This document shows positions 49,155-62,421 of a DNA stretch of 64,000 bases, piece after piece. Source of the DNA: Lantana camara (taxonomy: Eukaryota; Streptophyta; Magnoliopsida; Lamiales; Verbenaceae). Positions within the stretch are counted from its first letter, which is position 1; the number at the start of each line of letters is the position of its first letter. Under the pieces are notes generated by a model. The model was not told where the DNA came from, ran no database searches, and saw nothing but the letters and a program-made list of their open reading frames with translations. A program made the position numbers and the translations under genes. Where the stretch lies: the NCBI GenBank assembly GCA_037501455.1, contig CM074862.1:56699501-56763500 (forward strand). Reading direction: 5' to 3'.

Positions 49155-49300
49155 GCAGGCAACGAAAGAACCCCGTCTTTCACAAACAACTAGTGAGAGC
49201 ACCCCGTCTCTCAAACAGACGATGAGAGAACCCCGTCTCTCAAACAGACAATGAGAGAACCCCATCTCTCAAACACAAGGAAAGAGAAACTCTCAAGCTC
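49155..49300 (-). repeat. Tandem array of small hairpins (E)
   Basis: Four clear units and one weak one. GAAAGA pairs with TCTTTC near 49164-49181; TGAGAG with CTCTCA near 49192-49210. TGAGAGA with TCTCTCA occurs twice, near 49223-49242 and 49251-49270. The loop is ACCCCG on the plus strand. Confidence 0.75.
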
Positions 49301-52300
49301 TCAAAACAACAACTAATTAAATAATGGCACAACAACCACACAAGAAACATGTAGGAGATATCAAATACGTCAAGTATCAATCATGCAAAAACAGTTAATA
49401 CAACAAGCAATCAAAACACTTATTGTCATAAAATTATTCAAACTACAAGTCGAACGTATACATATGCCATGGATGCTTGATGTACCGTTCACCATTGTTC
49501 GGAAATCTTCAATTATAGTGATTCGATTCAAAGTGGGGTTCTTGTGGGAAATTCCTTTAATCCCTAGTGCCACGATTTAAAATGCACGTTGTGTTCAAGG
49601 CTTAATGATCACCCGATTTTCGGTCCACGGTCGATCCTCTTATCTTTAATAAACATCAAGGTCCAAAGTTTCTAATCTTGAGTGTGTGCTTGAACTTAAC
49701 CCAATTAATTCATCCTTCTTCACAACTCATTTTTGACTTGTTCGGTTGCTCGAGCTAGTCATTTGATAACTCAAAATTTCAATTTTTTTTTTCCATCCTA
49801 AAAGCATCCCCGACTTATCATGGAAAATGACTCACGAGCTGGTAACCCTCTTAATTGTGTTGTAATTCGTCCTAGACATTCCATTCTCAACGCCCGATTG
49901 AATTGACTCTCACTTTGCCCATCACGGAACATGATGGTCCGATTGGCTTTCCTTTTTCCCAATACTTTCCTTATTAATTCCTGAAATTCCTTCACAGTCC
50001 CATGTCTCCAAGAAGAAAACACGTTACATCATCTACGATCTTTTTAACCTTGGAAGATTTAACTTGTAAGTCTCATAAAAAGAAAACAACCGGGTTGATT
50101 CTTCAATCGAAGTTACCAACGATTATGCTTTTACCATGTCTTAACGTTTCAATTCCTCCGAACAGTCCTTGATTCCACATCTTCATATCTTGGAGCATTT
50201 GTCTCGTTCAATACCATCCTCGAGACTTCATTCACCTCGGTCGTGAAATTCTATCGAATGCTAGACCTTCCATTTTATCTCCAAACACCTTTGTAGACTC
50301 CTGTTACTTGTGGATTCTTACATTTCTGTTGTTCCTACCAGAGGTAATCCATTAAAGCATAAGAAAATTTTAAATCACTTCCCGGTCGGCTCTCCCCCTT
50401 AAAGTTTCCATTCTAACTTTTCGAACTTATTCTACCGCCTCTCGGATCAAAGATTCTCAACTTCTTTAGCTTAACTTCCTCGATATCGGTGGCTTTAACC
50501 AATCTACATGCCCGGTGACCTCACTCACCTTCACTTGAAGTGATTGGTAAGGATAACAACCTATTTCCTTCATTCTAATTTCCAGTTATAATTTTCGGAG
50601 CCTCCGTATTCCTTCTTTTCCTTTTCAATTCACACTATGCAACCCGAAGCATTCTTCTCATCTTGATTCAAGTAAGACCTGATCGGAGTAACACTCAATA
50701 ACCGATGTGGGAGAAATTTCCTATTAAATAAACACTAAGCCATGCATGTGGGATTAAGATGCCAATGCACGTAGTAAGCAATTAAAGATGCAACATATTG
50801 GAGCAATTATATCAATTAAGAATGCACGCACATATAGATAAAGAAAATTAAATAATTTAAAGCGATGTATGATGCACGTGCCATGAATACGAATACAAGT
50901 ACCGTTCACCAAAGAGGGAAGTTTTTAGCTTGACAATTTGATCCTTTGTCCTCGAATTCATCGACCACTTCTTACTTACCCACGGTCTTCTACTTCCTTA
51001 ATTCTTCTGGCATCCATCCATGCTTCCCAGATTCGTATTTGTTGTTAAATTCCAATCTTCTATACGTGAACATCTTGATACCTCAATCTTCCCAAATACT
51101 AATTTCCAAGTTCCTTTTTACTTCTTTGTACCTCTTGTGAGACCCAAAACTCCGAAGTTATCCTTAAACCCTAATCCTTCCACATTCACAAAATTGGTTT
51201 CGCTAGTCTCCCTAAATTTCTGTTCCAACTTGTAGAGTTTCCACCATAGTCATCACCTTGATTGTAGTCTCCTCATTTCCTTCTTTGTGAGCTCGTAAGG
51301 GTGAATGAACTCAGCTTCCATGATTATATAATCTTATTCTTTCCACTCTGATTAAATTGCCGAACTTAAATGTCAACTAAGTTATCTTGCCTTCCCTTGA
51401 CTTTCAAATCTTTGAAGTTCCTTGAATCCACTTACGTGTTTCCATGATCAGAAATTTTGAGATCCTTGAACTTATTTTCTTCTTGATTAAACCCCTTGAC
51501 TCATCTTTTGTATGTTCAAATTAGTTGAATGACTTGTCCGCCGATAATTTATGCTTGAGCACATAATTTCCTTCCAAAAAACTTTTTGTCTTTCCTTATC
51601 GTTTCTCTTTGTTATTCTATATCCTCCATGATGTTGTACTCACCGCGTTAATTGGTTTTCTCTAACCCTTCTCTTCCTTATATTTCTGGTGCTACATTAC
51701 GAAACCCTAACTGAATTCTTAATTATATCTTCAACCTTGAGAAGTCTCTTTTTCCTTACCCACGATCCTAAGTCTCGATCTCATCTCAACCCGAATTATC
51801 TTGACTTAGCTCTTCACTTCCACAACTTGACCTTAAATGAAACTACTTAAAAGTCTTCATTTTGATTATAAATTGAAACCTTGAATCTTAATATCTTCAA
51901 GGGCACTCTCTTCACTTCTTCTTTGATCTTGAATTCTTTAGCTAAAGCCCCATCATATGAACCACCAATTACCCGAATTCTTGTTAACATCCGGAGCCTT
52001 CTTCAACTCACCCCTATACATAAGGAATACTTGTAGTATATGGCGGTTCCTTTGGAAATTTTACCGTGATTTGATGTTGTGCTACCAACCTATGAATCAC
52101 AACTTAATTCAAATATAATGCATGCCGGTTAATAAATGCATATGGCACATAATTAGCATCAAAAGCACGTATTAATGCAAAATGCAACTCGTAAATTAAC
52201 AAAATCTAAGTTAAACACATTTAATAATATATTTTCCATGTCAAATTTTCAATAACAATGCTCATGCAACATAATTGATGCAAAATGTAACAAATAATTC

Positions 52301-52504
52301 AACAAAATAAAAATTAAAACACGTTGAACATATAAAATTCACGCAATGTGAAATCAATCAACCAACAATTAATAGCAAGAATCAATGCAAAGCACACTAT
52401 CAATTAGTTGAAAGATGTTCAGATAAGTTCAAGTAAAAAGCAAGACTCTCACATTATCAATTAATCCTATGTCGTACGACTTAGACTCACAAGATACGAC
52501 ACTA

Positions 52505-52537
52505 GAACCGCGGTTTTGCAATCGGGCTCTGATACCA
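52505..52537 (-). other. E PBS and hairpin
   Basis: PBS 52526-52537 (GCTCTGATACCA on the plus strand). CGGTT (52511-52515) faces AATCG (52520-52524) around the loop, with one mismatch, the weakest of the set. Confidence 0.65.
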
Positions 52538-52545
52538 CTTAAGGA

Positions 52546-52726
52546 TGTAGCACCCGGGACGATAGGCACCACATCCCCCGCACTACAAGTCTAGTCCACA
52601 CATGAAATGGATAATCCAAGCATGAACCGGACTCATAGCGAACGGGAGAAACAAAAAAAACAACCTGCCTAGGCAGAAACAAACCCTGAACCAATTAAAT
52701 CAAAATCCCGAATACATAAGGCGGAA
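52546..52726 (-). repeat. E 5' LTR tail
   Basis: 181 bp matching 41513-41700. It is interrupted by LTR A at 52727. The intact 3' LTR shows the empty target GGAAA at 41700-41704; here GGAAA is at 52722-52726. Confidence 0.85.
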
Positions 52727-53911
52727 AAGTAACACCCTTAACGCAAAGGCACTACATCCCCCGCACTATAGTTCAATCCACATATGGAACGGGCACCCAT
52801 ACATGAATCAAGCCTATAGCGAACGGGAGACAATAAAACACTACCCTAGCTAGGCGGGCTATTCCTCAAATAATACATCAACGTATAACAAAAGCGGAAG
52901 CATAACTAAGTACATTCATTCCACTACTCACTTCCTAGCTTCAAAACAATATTTACATCATCAAGTATCCAACGTTCAAGTATACTATACTATAATATGT
53001 AGATAAGTACCAAGTCACATTCCAAAATCATAAATACCCATAATATACACCAAAAGATGAAAGACCATGCTAGACCTCAAAAGCTGTAAAACTGACTCAA
53101 ATCCCGCGTAGCACTCGATCTTCATGACCTGAAAATTGTGAGGTGTCAGTCTATGAAAGACTGAGTGAGGGGTTATAATGTAAAAGCGCAATTACCATGC
53201 AAGCTATAACCTCGGGTAAGGTTTTATGAAGGAGCAATATAGATTCTATAATAATACAAAGCTCGCCCGAGATTATAACGAATCAATATACATTTCAATC
53301 TTTTCAATACAATTAGTACAATCAATCCGTGGCCCGGCGAGTGAGGGCAATTCTCCAACCTTTCTCCGACTGTGTATAATAATTCGATATTAATAGTTTA
53401 GGTGATCATGCAATCGATTCAGTGCACAATTAGACAATTTCAACAAACCATCCTTCTTCCTCCGGGTGATGGGGGATTGCAAGGCCCCGCCATCCAGTCT
53501 CATTGAGTATCGGGTTCATGATTCCCTATACCCGGAACTCCTTCCTCCACTAATCTCCTAGTGGATTCAGGGGTCATCCCTACAATGTGAGGATAGTGCA
53601 AGAGTTGCCCGTGAGCCCATGATTTCCCGGTTGACTCAATACACTACCCTCGGGCCCACAGTGAACAATATACTCGCCAAAACATGCAATCAATTCAATT
53701 CAATACCAATGACAATTACTCGGTACAATATCAATCGATCAATAAAGGAACAATTCAATTTTCGGAAAACTATAGATATAATTATTTGTTTTAGTCCGAA
53801 GCCACATAGGGTCGTAGGGTTCTTTTACAAATAGAAATAACCTCACCTTTACCAATACAAGAAGAAAGGATACACCTTATGGAGCGTGTTCCTCGATTCC
53901 CGGACCGTGAT

Positions 53912-54865
53912 CTGTGTAACAAAGGGACAAGTGTACATAAGACTCTACCCTTATGAACCAACGAAGACGAACGGCTTGATCCAATAATGTCACTTATACA
54001 ATTTCAATCAATAACAATCATAACATGTTCAATTTATCAATTTAAGATAACAATGACCAAATAAGGCATAAAAGTCATATAATTCACATATGGGAGCCAA
54101 GAAAGTGAAAGGAATGCAATATGAAAGATTTTGGTGAAGTTTACGAACACTTGACAATATTGGGAAAATGCACATGTTGTGGGAAAACTGTAATATCTTA
54201 AATTCTAGAAGTGGGAATTGAGTTTTGCTTATTGGAAATGAAAGTAGACACATAGAGCTTTCCAACTCTATATGGCACGTTTTCTAATTCAAACCGAGGT
54301 GAAAATGGCATTGGTTCGAAGTTGGACAAAATGCAGTTTCTGGCGGTGGTGGCGGGCGCGACCAAAATCCTTCACAAAATGGTCGCGGCCGCGACGAAGT
54401 TTTTTTCCGAATTTTCATCCAATTTTTTGAAAAGTCGAAAGTTGGCCAAAATGGGGTCGCGGGCGTGACCATTTTTACACTAAAACAGGTCGTGGGCGCG
54501 ACCATATACGCAGCAGCAACAAAACAGGGGAAAACAGGCCATTTCCATGCCAAAAATCACCAAAACATCCACAAATTCATGATCACTTCATAACAAATAT
54601 CAAAACACATCAAATATACATTATACTACACTTATTCACTCAAACAACCAAGAAATACACATCAAGACATCAAGATTTCATTATTAAAACCCCATATGTA
54701 TAATCATGCTTCCAACCTTCATTAATTTCAAGATTTTCATGCAATCCTTACTCCTTATGATCAAGATCATGCTCTCAACTTCAATCATGCAAGAATTCAT
54801 CAACAAATCCCTAAATTCGTACTTGATCACATATTCAAGAATTTCAAGAAATTTCTAATTTCTAC
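53912..54865 (-). other. Leader intron 1 of A (absent from both A* LTRs)
   Basis: In element sense TTCAAG|GTAGAA at 54866/54865 and TTACACAG|ATCACGG at 53912/53911. In A*, TTCAAG is joined directly to ATC(A/G)CGG at both 29163/29164 and 36338/36339. Precise removal of a GT-AG interval is the signature of splicing. A 2-bp AG repeat at the ends leaves a microhomology deletion as the alternative. Confidence 0.75.
54337..54503. repeat. GC-rich palindrome array in LTR A
   Basis: Four units with a GGTCGC/GCGACC theme. They include a perfect GTCGCGGCCGCGAC (54382-54395) and GGTCG with CGACC (54488-54503) around TGGGCG. They lie beside the CCCCTGTTTT box, as in other families. Confidence 0.8.
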
Positions 54866-55445
54866 CTTGAATCAAAAGAAATGGTGATGAGATGATGATA
54901 TGTTGTTGATGATGCTCCTACTTCACAATTCCTTCAATTCTACCTTGAATTAGGGTTGATATCTTCTTCCTCTTCTCAAGGTGTAAATGTCGGTTTTTGC
55001 TAGGTGTATGTGTGTGTGAGTTTTTCTCTTGAATCATATGGAACATAATGGAAGAAATGAGAGATAATTCATGATATATCCTAAAGTCATGTGTGGAAAT
55101 ATGTGATTCCTCCCTATTTGCATAAAAGTCCCTCATTTATTTAAATTGATGCACATAAGTATAATCTCTAACTATTGATGCAATTAACTTCAAGTCATGA
55201 TATACACTCATTACACAATTTCACATAAGGGAATAATTAAGGATCATATAATACAAGTATGACACTTATTTCACTTATTTCATATAATTCATATAAATGA
55301 TATTTCATATAAATGTATGGGAACGTATGGCAAGTAATATGATGATACTTGTAATTAAATGAACAAACAAGTAATTTAACCTCCCAACTCCCGAAGACCC
55401 GCTCGTGGAGTGCTTACCTGAACTTCCGGAAATTGGGGCGTTACA

Positions 55446-55482
55446 CCTCTCCCCCCCTTGAAAGAATCTGGTCCCCAGATTC
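55446..55482 (-). other. A polypurine tract and hairpin
   Basis: GAATCTGG (55464-55471) with CCAGATTC (55475-55482) around TCC on the plus strand, then the purine tract (55446-55460, element sense purine) before the 3' LTR. Confidence 0.8.
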
Positions 55483-58400
55483 ACTGATCGGAATTGAATA
55501 GCTCGGGGTGGAACCTTTTCATCTTTTCTTCCGGTTCCCAAGTCATCTCTTCGGATTTATCACTTCTCCATAACACCTTGACCATAGGAATCCATCGATT
55601 TCTTAATTCTTGATACTTTCTATCCAACACCTTAACCGGCTGCTGAACAAAAGATAGATTCGGTTCTAACTCAACTTCTTCAACGGGGAGAATTTCTGTT
55701 TCATCTGGATAATGCTTTCTGAGCTGAGAGACATGGAATACATTATGAATCCCGGTAAGATGAGGCGGTAGGTCCAATCGATAAGCTACTTCTCCAATTC
55801 TCTCAAGAACTTCAAATGGACCTAGATAGCGAGGGTTAAGCTTCCCTCCTTTCCCAATCCGAGAAAATCCCTTTCTTGGAGATACCTTCAAGAAAACCTG
55901 ATCTCCAACTTCAAATTTGAGATCCCTTCTACGGATAACGGCGTAACTTTTCTGTCTATCTTGTGCGGCCTTCATCCGTTGTTGTATTAACTGAACCTTT
56001 TCAATCATAGCTTCCACGGCTTTAGAAGGTTTCTCAAGTTTTCTTCCCTTCGTTACCCCTTCTTGTTTTGTCCACTTCCATTCCTCTAGATCAAAATATA
56101 ACGGGGACCGACATTTTCGTCCATAAAGTAATTCATACGGAGCCATGCCAATAGAAGACTGATAACTATTATTGTAAGCAAATTCAATTAAAGGGAGTTG
56201 GTCACACCATGAATTCGAGAAGTCCAAAGCACATGACCGTAATAAATCCTCCAACTACCGTATTACCCTTTCAGATTGGCCATCAGTCTGAGGATGAAAA
56301 GCCGTGCTAAACTGAAGTTTTGTTCCCAAAAGATCTTGTAATTCTGTCCATAACTTCGAAGAAAAACAGGGATCTCTATCCGAAACAATGCTCACCGGTA
56401 TACCATGAAGACGAAGAATTTCCCTATTGTAGATTTCAACCAATTTTCGGATCTTAAAGGACATACGGACCGGCAAGAAATGAGCAGACTTCGTTAGACG
56501 ATCCACAATTACCCAAATACCGTCATATCCTCCTTTCACCTTAGGTAACCCAGATATAAAATCCACTGTCACCTGTTCCCATTTCCATTTGGGGATATGC
56601 AACGGCTGTAAGAGACCTCCTGGCTTTTGATGCTCAGCTTTAACATGTTGACTCGTCAAACAACATCTTACAAACTCGAGCACATCCTTCTTGAGTCCAC
56701 GCCACCAATAAAATTGTTTCAAGTCTTTATACATTTTATTTCCTCCTAGATATACCGAATTGGCTGATTTATGGGCCTCTTCTAACAATACTCGTTTCAA
56801 TTCATCGGGTATCACTACTCGGTTCTTAAAGCGAAGAAACCCAGCTTCATCAAACCCGAATGGACTTTCCGGATCTTCTCTTGCCTTAGTAATTAATTTC
56901 TGAACTTCCGGATCCTTTCCTTGAGCCTCAAACAATCTAAATTTCAATTTCGGTTGAATGGTGATGTTGAACACCCGACCTTTTATCACAATAGGCTCAA
57001 TATGGCTATTTTCCCCAATTTCCAAATTTGAAACTCCAACTTTTCGGCTCAAAGCATCGGCTACTATATTAGCCTTCCCGGGATGATACTTGATTACACA
57101 GTCATAATCTTCTAACCCTTCCATCCATCTTCGTTGTCTCAAGTTAAGATCTTTCTGGGTGAATAGATATTGGAGACTTTTATGATCCGTGAAAATCTCA
57201 AAAGATACTCCATATAAGTAATGTCTCCATTTTCCAAGTGCAAATATGACCGCTGCAAGCTCTAGATCATGTGTTGGATAATTCTTTTCATAATCTTTTA
57301 ACTTTCGGGAAGCATAAGCGATAACCTTGCCCTTCTGAGTTAAAGCACACCCCAAACCTTCTTTAGATGCATCCGTGTACACGACATATCCTTCTAACCC
57401 GTCCGGAAGAGTTAACACCGGGGCTGACACCAATCTCTTCTTTAACTCATTGAAGTTTGTCTCACACTTGTCATCCCAACCGTACTTAACATCTTTCTTA
57501 GTCAACCGAGTTAAAGGAGCGGCAATTTTAGAAAAATCTTGCACAAACCTCCTATAATAACCCGCCAATCCCAAGAAACTCTTAATCTCAGAGGCATTCT
57601 TAGGTCTCTCCCACTTCAAGACGGCCTCGATCTTGGAAGGATCATCTTCTAACCCGTTTCCCGAAATTACATGCCCCAAGAACGATACCCGATCGAACCA
57701 AAACTCACACTTACTGAACTTGGCAAATAATTGATGTTCCTTTAAGGTTCTCAACACAAGTTCAAGATGCCTTGCATGCTCTTCGGCCGACTTGGAGAAA
57801 ACCAAAATATCGTCAATAAAGATAACCACAAACTTATCAAGGAACGGCCGAAAAATCCTATGCATCATATCCATAAAGGCGGCGGGAGCATTTGTCAAAC
57901 AGAACGGCATAACCACGAACTCATAATGCCCATATCTTGTATTGAGCCCCGTCTTTGCAATATCTTCGGCTCGGATCCGTAATTGATAATAGCCTTGTCT
58001 CAAATCAAGCTTTGAATATACCTTGGATCCTTGGAGTATATCAAATAACTCCTCGATGTGGGGAAGAGGATATTTACTCTTAATTGTCATCCGATTCAAT
58101 TCCCGATAATCGATACACATCCTCAAAGTACCATCTTTCTTCTTTACAAACAATATCGGTGCTCCTCACGATGCCGTACTCGGTCTTATATACCCAATTT
58201 CCAATAAAGCATCAAGTTGGACTTTCAATTCTTTCAATTCCGCCGGAGCCATCCGATATGGAGTCTTAGAATACGGCTCGGCATTGGGATATAAGTCGAT
58301 CACAAATTCGATCTCTCTCTCCGGTGGCAACGAATCCAATTTTTCCGGAAACACTTCAGGAAAGTCCTTAACAACTTCCGTTTCTTCCAATTTTACCTGA

Positions 58401-59989
58401 TCCTTGGGTCGATTAAGTATATAAGCTATGAATCCCATAGCCCCATCATGAACCAATTTCTGAGCTTCTGTAAAAGATAATATAGGTACCGATTTTGAAC
58501 TCCAACCAGTAATAATATCCGAACCCAACTGAACTCTCTTGGCTCGACAATCCACGGTGGCATTATGCTCAAACAACCAATCCATCCCCAATATAGATCC
58601 ATAACGTGACATTGGCAATTCAATAAAATCCATAGAGAAAACTCGACCCTCAATACTCACCGGCACCGCTCAAAAAACCCGGTTAGTTTCTATACTACCA
58701 CCGAAAGGAGTACTAACATGATAATAAGTAGAAGATAAAGTTACACATAAAGGCAAATTCACAGAAACAACATGGGAAATAAAGGAGTGGGTAGCTCCCG
58801 GATCAAATAAAGTATGTATGTCCGTACCATGGATGCAAATAGTGCCTTCCACCACGGCTGCAGGGTATATATCAGGATCCGCTTCCTATCCTTCGAAAGC
58901 ATAGGCTCGGGCTCTAATCATCGGCCTCTGACCCCCGGCAGGTTGATCCCGGCGATCCGGACACGTATCCACTCGATGATCGGCATCCCCACAAATGAGG
59001 CACAACCCGAGACGCCTTCGGCAATTATCATAGTGATGAGTTGGCTGCCCACAGAAGGTACATTTTGGTTTCTCGGGAGGTGGTGGTACACTAGAAGGCT
59101 GAGAAATTTTCTGAGTCGGCCCTTGTTGTTTAAACTTCTTCATTGGACCCTTAGATTGTGAAGGAACTATCTCATGAGTGATTGGCCTTTTTCCCGGATT
59201 ATATCCCGCTCTCGATCCTGATCCCGAGCCCTGTCCTGACCGGTAAGAAGACCTTCGTGAATTGACCGAATCTTCCACTTTTAAGTCCTTTTGAGTAGCC
59301 TTTTTCCACGTGCTAGTGTTGACAGCTTCGATCGCCGCTTGAATATCCGGCCTCAGTCCCTGAACAAACTTCATAGCTTTGTGGAAATCATCGCCAGCAA
59401 TATTGGGAGCATACATGGATAACCTTTCAAATTCTGCGATATACTCGGCTACGGATCTCCCTCCTTGTTTAAGCTCTATAAACTCTTTAAGCCTTCGGGT
59501 GCGTGAAGAGGGTGGAATGAACTTGCTCTTGAATTCCCGCGCTAACACTTCCCAAGTAACCTCTTCTCCGGCTGCATCAAGAACGATCTTGGTACTCTCC
59601 CACCACGCATAGGCTTCACCTTGGATTAAAGTGAGGGTACACCGGGCCTTCTCTCTAGAATCACAAGGAATAAGAGCCCAAATTCTTTCCACTTCCTTGA
59701 GCCACTGTTCAGCTTGCATGTAATTCCCTTTAAAGAATCTGGGCGGGTGTTGATTTTGAAATTCCCTTAATATAGCTGAAATCGAGGCCGGTGGTACTGC
59801 TGGAGGAACAGGTGGTGCAGGAGGCACATAATCCCGCAGTCTCTGATCTATTAGTTGAACCATAGAATTTAGGAAATCCTACGGTTGTGCTTGAGGGGGT
59901 GGAGGTGGAGGAACATGCTCATGATGGTGATGCCTGTGTCCCGGAGAATGCTCTCTACGAGGCCTTCCGCGTGGCATCCTGAAATTCAT
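55481..59989 (-). pseudogene. gag-pol: gag-pol polyprotein of A, five nonsense codons
   Basis: Same length as the A* reading frame, 4509 bp from ATG (59989-59987) to the stop at 55481, with no frameshift. Five in-frame stops: 59879-59881 (gag N-terminus), 58886-58888 (after the zinc knuckles), 58670-58672 (protease), about 58166-58168 (between protease and RT), and 56255-56257 (integrase, after the catalytic Glu). Domains run as in A*. RT keeps F-I-D-D, and integrase keeps the second catalytic Asp lost in A*, but has Cys for Arg three residues after it. Several stops are C-to-T/G-to-A changes, as expected of methylated, silenced DNA. Chromodomain-type C-terminus is present. Confidence 0.92.
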
Positions 59990-60185
59990 AACACTGTACA
60001 TGCATGTTCGATTAACAAGTGCAAATGAGTGGAATAAAACTCATAGTTCACATAAATCACATAATTCAAATAATTCAAGTAGTTCAAACAAATCCAAATA
60101 AACTCAATCATTATGTAAGACTCGCAATTAATCAAGTAATCCTATGTCATACGACTTAGACTCGACATGACACGAACTAGAACCT

Positions 60186-60212
60186 CGGTTTTGCAACCGG
60201 GCTCTGATACCA
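60186..60212 (-). other. A PBS and GNRA hairpin
   Basis: PBS GCTCTGATACCA (plus strand) at 60201-60212. CGGTT (60186-60190) pairs with AACCG (60195-60199), the loop being GCAA in element sense. Leader box at 60146-60155. Confidence 0.7.
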
Positions 60213-60220
60213 CCTTAGGA

Positions 60221-61767
60221 TGTAACACCCTTAACGCAAAGGCACTACATCCCCCGCATTATAGTTCAATCCACATATGGAACGGGCAGCCATACATGAA
60301 TCAAGTCTATAGCGAACAGGAGACAATAAAACACTACCCTAGCAAGGCGGGCTATTCCTCAAATAATACATCAACGTATAACAAAAGCGGAAGCATAACT
60401 AAGTACATTCATTCCACTACTCACTTCCAAGCTTCAAAACAATATTTACATCATCAAGTATCCAACTTTCAAGTATACTATATTATAATATGTAGATAAG
60501 TACCAAGTCACATTCCAAAATCATAAATACCCATAATATACACCAAAAGATGAAAGACCATGCTAGACCCCAAAAGCTGTAAAACTGACTCAAATCCCGC
60601 CTAGCACTCGATCTTCATGGCCTGAAAATTGTGAGGTGTCAGTCTATGAAAGACTGAGTGAGGGGTTATAATGTAAAAGCGCAATTACCATGCAAGCTAT
60701 AACCTCGGGTAAGGTTTTATGAAGGAGCAATATAGATTTTATAATAATACAAAGCTCGCCCGAAATTATAACGAATCAATATACATTTCAATCTTTTCAA
60801 TACAATTAGTACAATCAATCCGTGGCCCGACGAGTGAGGGCAATTCTGCAACCTTTCTCCGACTGTGTACAATAATTCGATATTAATAGTTTAGGTGATC
60901 ATGCAATCGATTCAGTGCACAATTAGACAATTTCAATAAACCATCCTTCTTCCTCCGGGTGATGGGGGATTGCAAGGCCCCACCATCCAGTCTCATTGAG
61001 TATAGGGTTCATGATTCCCTATACCCGGAACTCCTTCCTCCACTAATCTCCTAGTGGATTCAGGGGTTATCCCTACAATGTGAGGATAGTGCAAGAGTTG
61101 CTCGTGAGCCCATGCTTTCCCGGTTGGCTCAATACACTACCCTCGGGCCCACAGTGAACAATATACTCCCCAAAACATTCAATCAATTCAATTCAATATC
61201 AATGACAATTACTCGGTACAATATCAATCGATCAATAAAGGAACAATTCAATTTTCGGAAAACTATAGATATAATTATTTGTTTTGGTCCAAAGCCACAT
61301 AGGGTTGTAGGGTTCTTTTATAAATAGAAATAACCTCACCTTTACCAATACAAGAAGAAAGGATACACCTTATGGAGCGTGTTCCTCGATTCCCAGACCG
61401 TGATCTGTGTAACAAAGGGACAAGTGTACATAAGACTCTACCCTTATGAACCAACGAAGACGAACGACATGATCTAATAATGTCACTTATACAATTTCAA
61501 TCAATAACGATCATGACATGTTATATTTATCAATTTAAGATAACAATGATCAAATAGGGCATAAAAGTCATATAATTCACATATGGGAGCCAAGAAAGTG
61601 AAAGAAATGCAATATGAAAGATTTTGGTGAAGTTTAGGAACACTTGACAATTTTGGGAAAATGCACATGTTGTGGGAAAACTGTAATATCTTAAATTCTA
61701 GAAGTGGGAATTGAGTTTTGCTTATTGGAAATGAAAGTAGACACATAGACCTTTCCAACGCTATATG
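60221..61767 (-). repeat. A 5' LTR, interrupted
   Basis: Collinear with 52727-54274. The intron-1 acceptor is at 61405; the CACTA insertion lies within that intron, just before the palindrome array would start. Confidence 0.88.
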
Positions 61768-62421
61768 CACTACAAGAAAAATGACCTGTTACTACAAATT
61801 TTTTTACTACGATCATTTGATCGTAGTAAAAGATAGTTATTTACTATAATTTATTGTACGTAGTAAATAATTAAGAAATAGGACACTTATTTACCACGAC
61901 AACACTGTTGTAGTAAATAATATTTCAAAACTACGTAGTTTTGATATTTGTTGCTACAAATTATAATTAAAATTTTAAATAATATATTATAAAATTTGAT
62001 ATTTTTTTATTCCACCAATTATTTAACATAGTATCAAACAAAAATATATTAGTTTTTAAAATTCCAAAATCACATTAAATGTTTTTTCTAGAGACTAAAT
62101 GTAATATTATATTTCAAACCTTAATAATTTCTTTTATTAATTAAATAAATATATGTTGGATTTTCTATATATTATTTATTGGAAATTTTAAATTTGTATC
62201 GAATTAACAAGCGGGAAAGTTAAAGTAAAAAGAGTTTGATCAATTGCGGGAAAGTAACGAAAAATTCCCACCAAAAGCTTCAGTATTTTTCTTTTTTGCT
62301 ATAAGTTTATATCCAAAAGTTAAAAAAATCTTAAAAACAAAGTTGTCTGCTCAAATTACGAGACCCTTTGGCCGAGTTTCTTTTTCCCCAAATTCGTTCA
62401 CCTTTTCGCCACTTTACATAA

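Larger units (their letters stand above)
48944..52545 (-). other. E internal region, non-coding
   Basis: No gag or pol ORF. From the 3' side: purine tract (48944-48957), perfect 8-bp hairpin GGACCTGG/CCAGGTCC (48961-48979), and hairpin array (49155-49300). A protease-like trace at about 50861-50893 would read G-T-x-I-x-I-H-G-T in element sense. The leader (51850-52520) matches A*. Leader box GTCGTACGAC at 52471-52480. Confidence 0.75.
41513..52726 (-). mobile_element. Non-coding LTR element (family E)
   Basis: In element sense: tail of the 5' LTR (52726-52546, the rest displaced by insertion A), PBS (52537-52526), leader, a 3.6-kb internal without gag or pol, hairpin array, purine tract (48957-48944), and 3' LTR (48943-41513) holding a solo D LTR. 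Removing that insertion gives an LTR of about 3.55 kb, like C. It is related to C through its internal region. Confidence 0.85.
52727..55445 (-). repeat. A 3' LTR with intact leader intron
   Basis: 2719 bp, against 1764 for the same LTR in A*. The difference is the GT...AG segment 53912-54865. The outermost base at 52727 is A instead of T. The palindrome array is at 54337-54503. Confidence 0.88.
52727..61767 (-). mobile_element. gag-pol LTR element A, interrupted by CACTA
   Basis: In element sense: 5' LTR (61767-60221, truncated by the CACTA insertion), PBS (60212-60201), leader, dead gag-pol (59989-55481), hairpin plus purine tract (55482-55446), and 3' LTR (55445-52727). It is the only family in the window with pol, apart from its derivative A*. 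Confidence 0.9.

Noticed and set aside
54029..54553. ORFs of 78-89 residues in LTR A (also 61501-61770)
   Set aside because: They lie in the putative leader intron and palindrome array; no domain or conserved start outside duplicated LTR sequence.
61768..62000. A small stand-alone MITE
   Set aside because: The terminus is CACTA-type and no second end is found within the next 2.2 kb.
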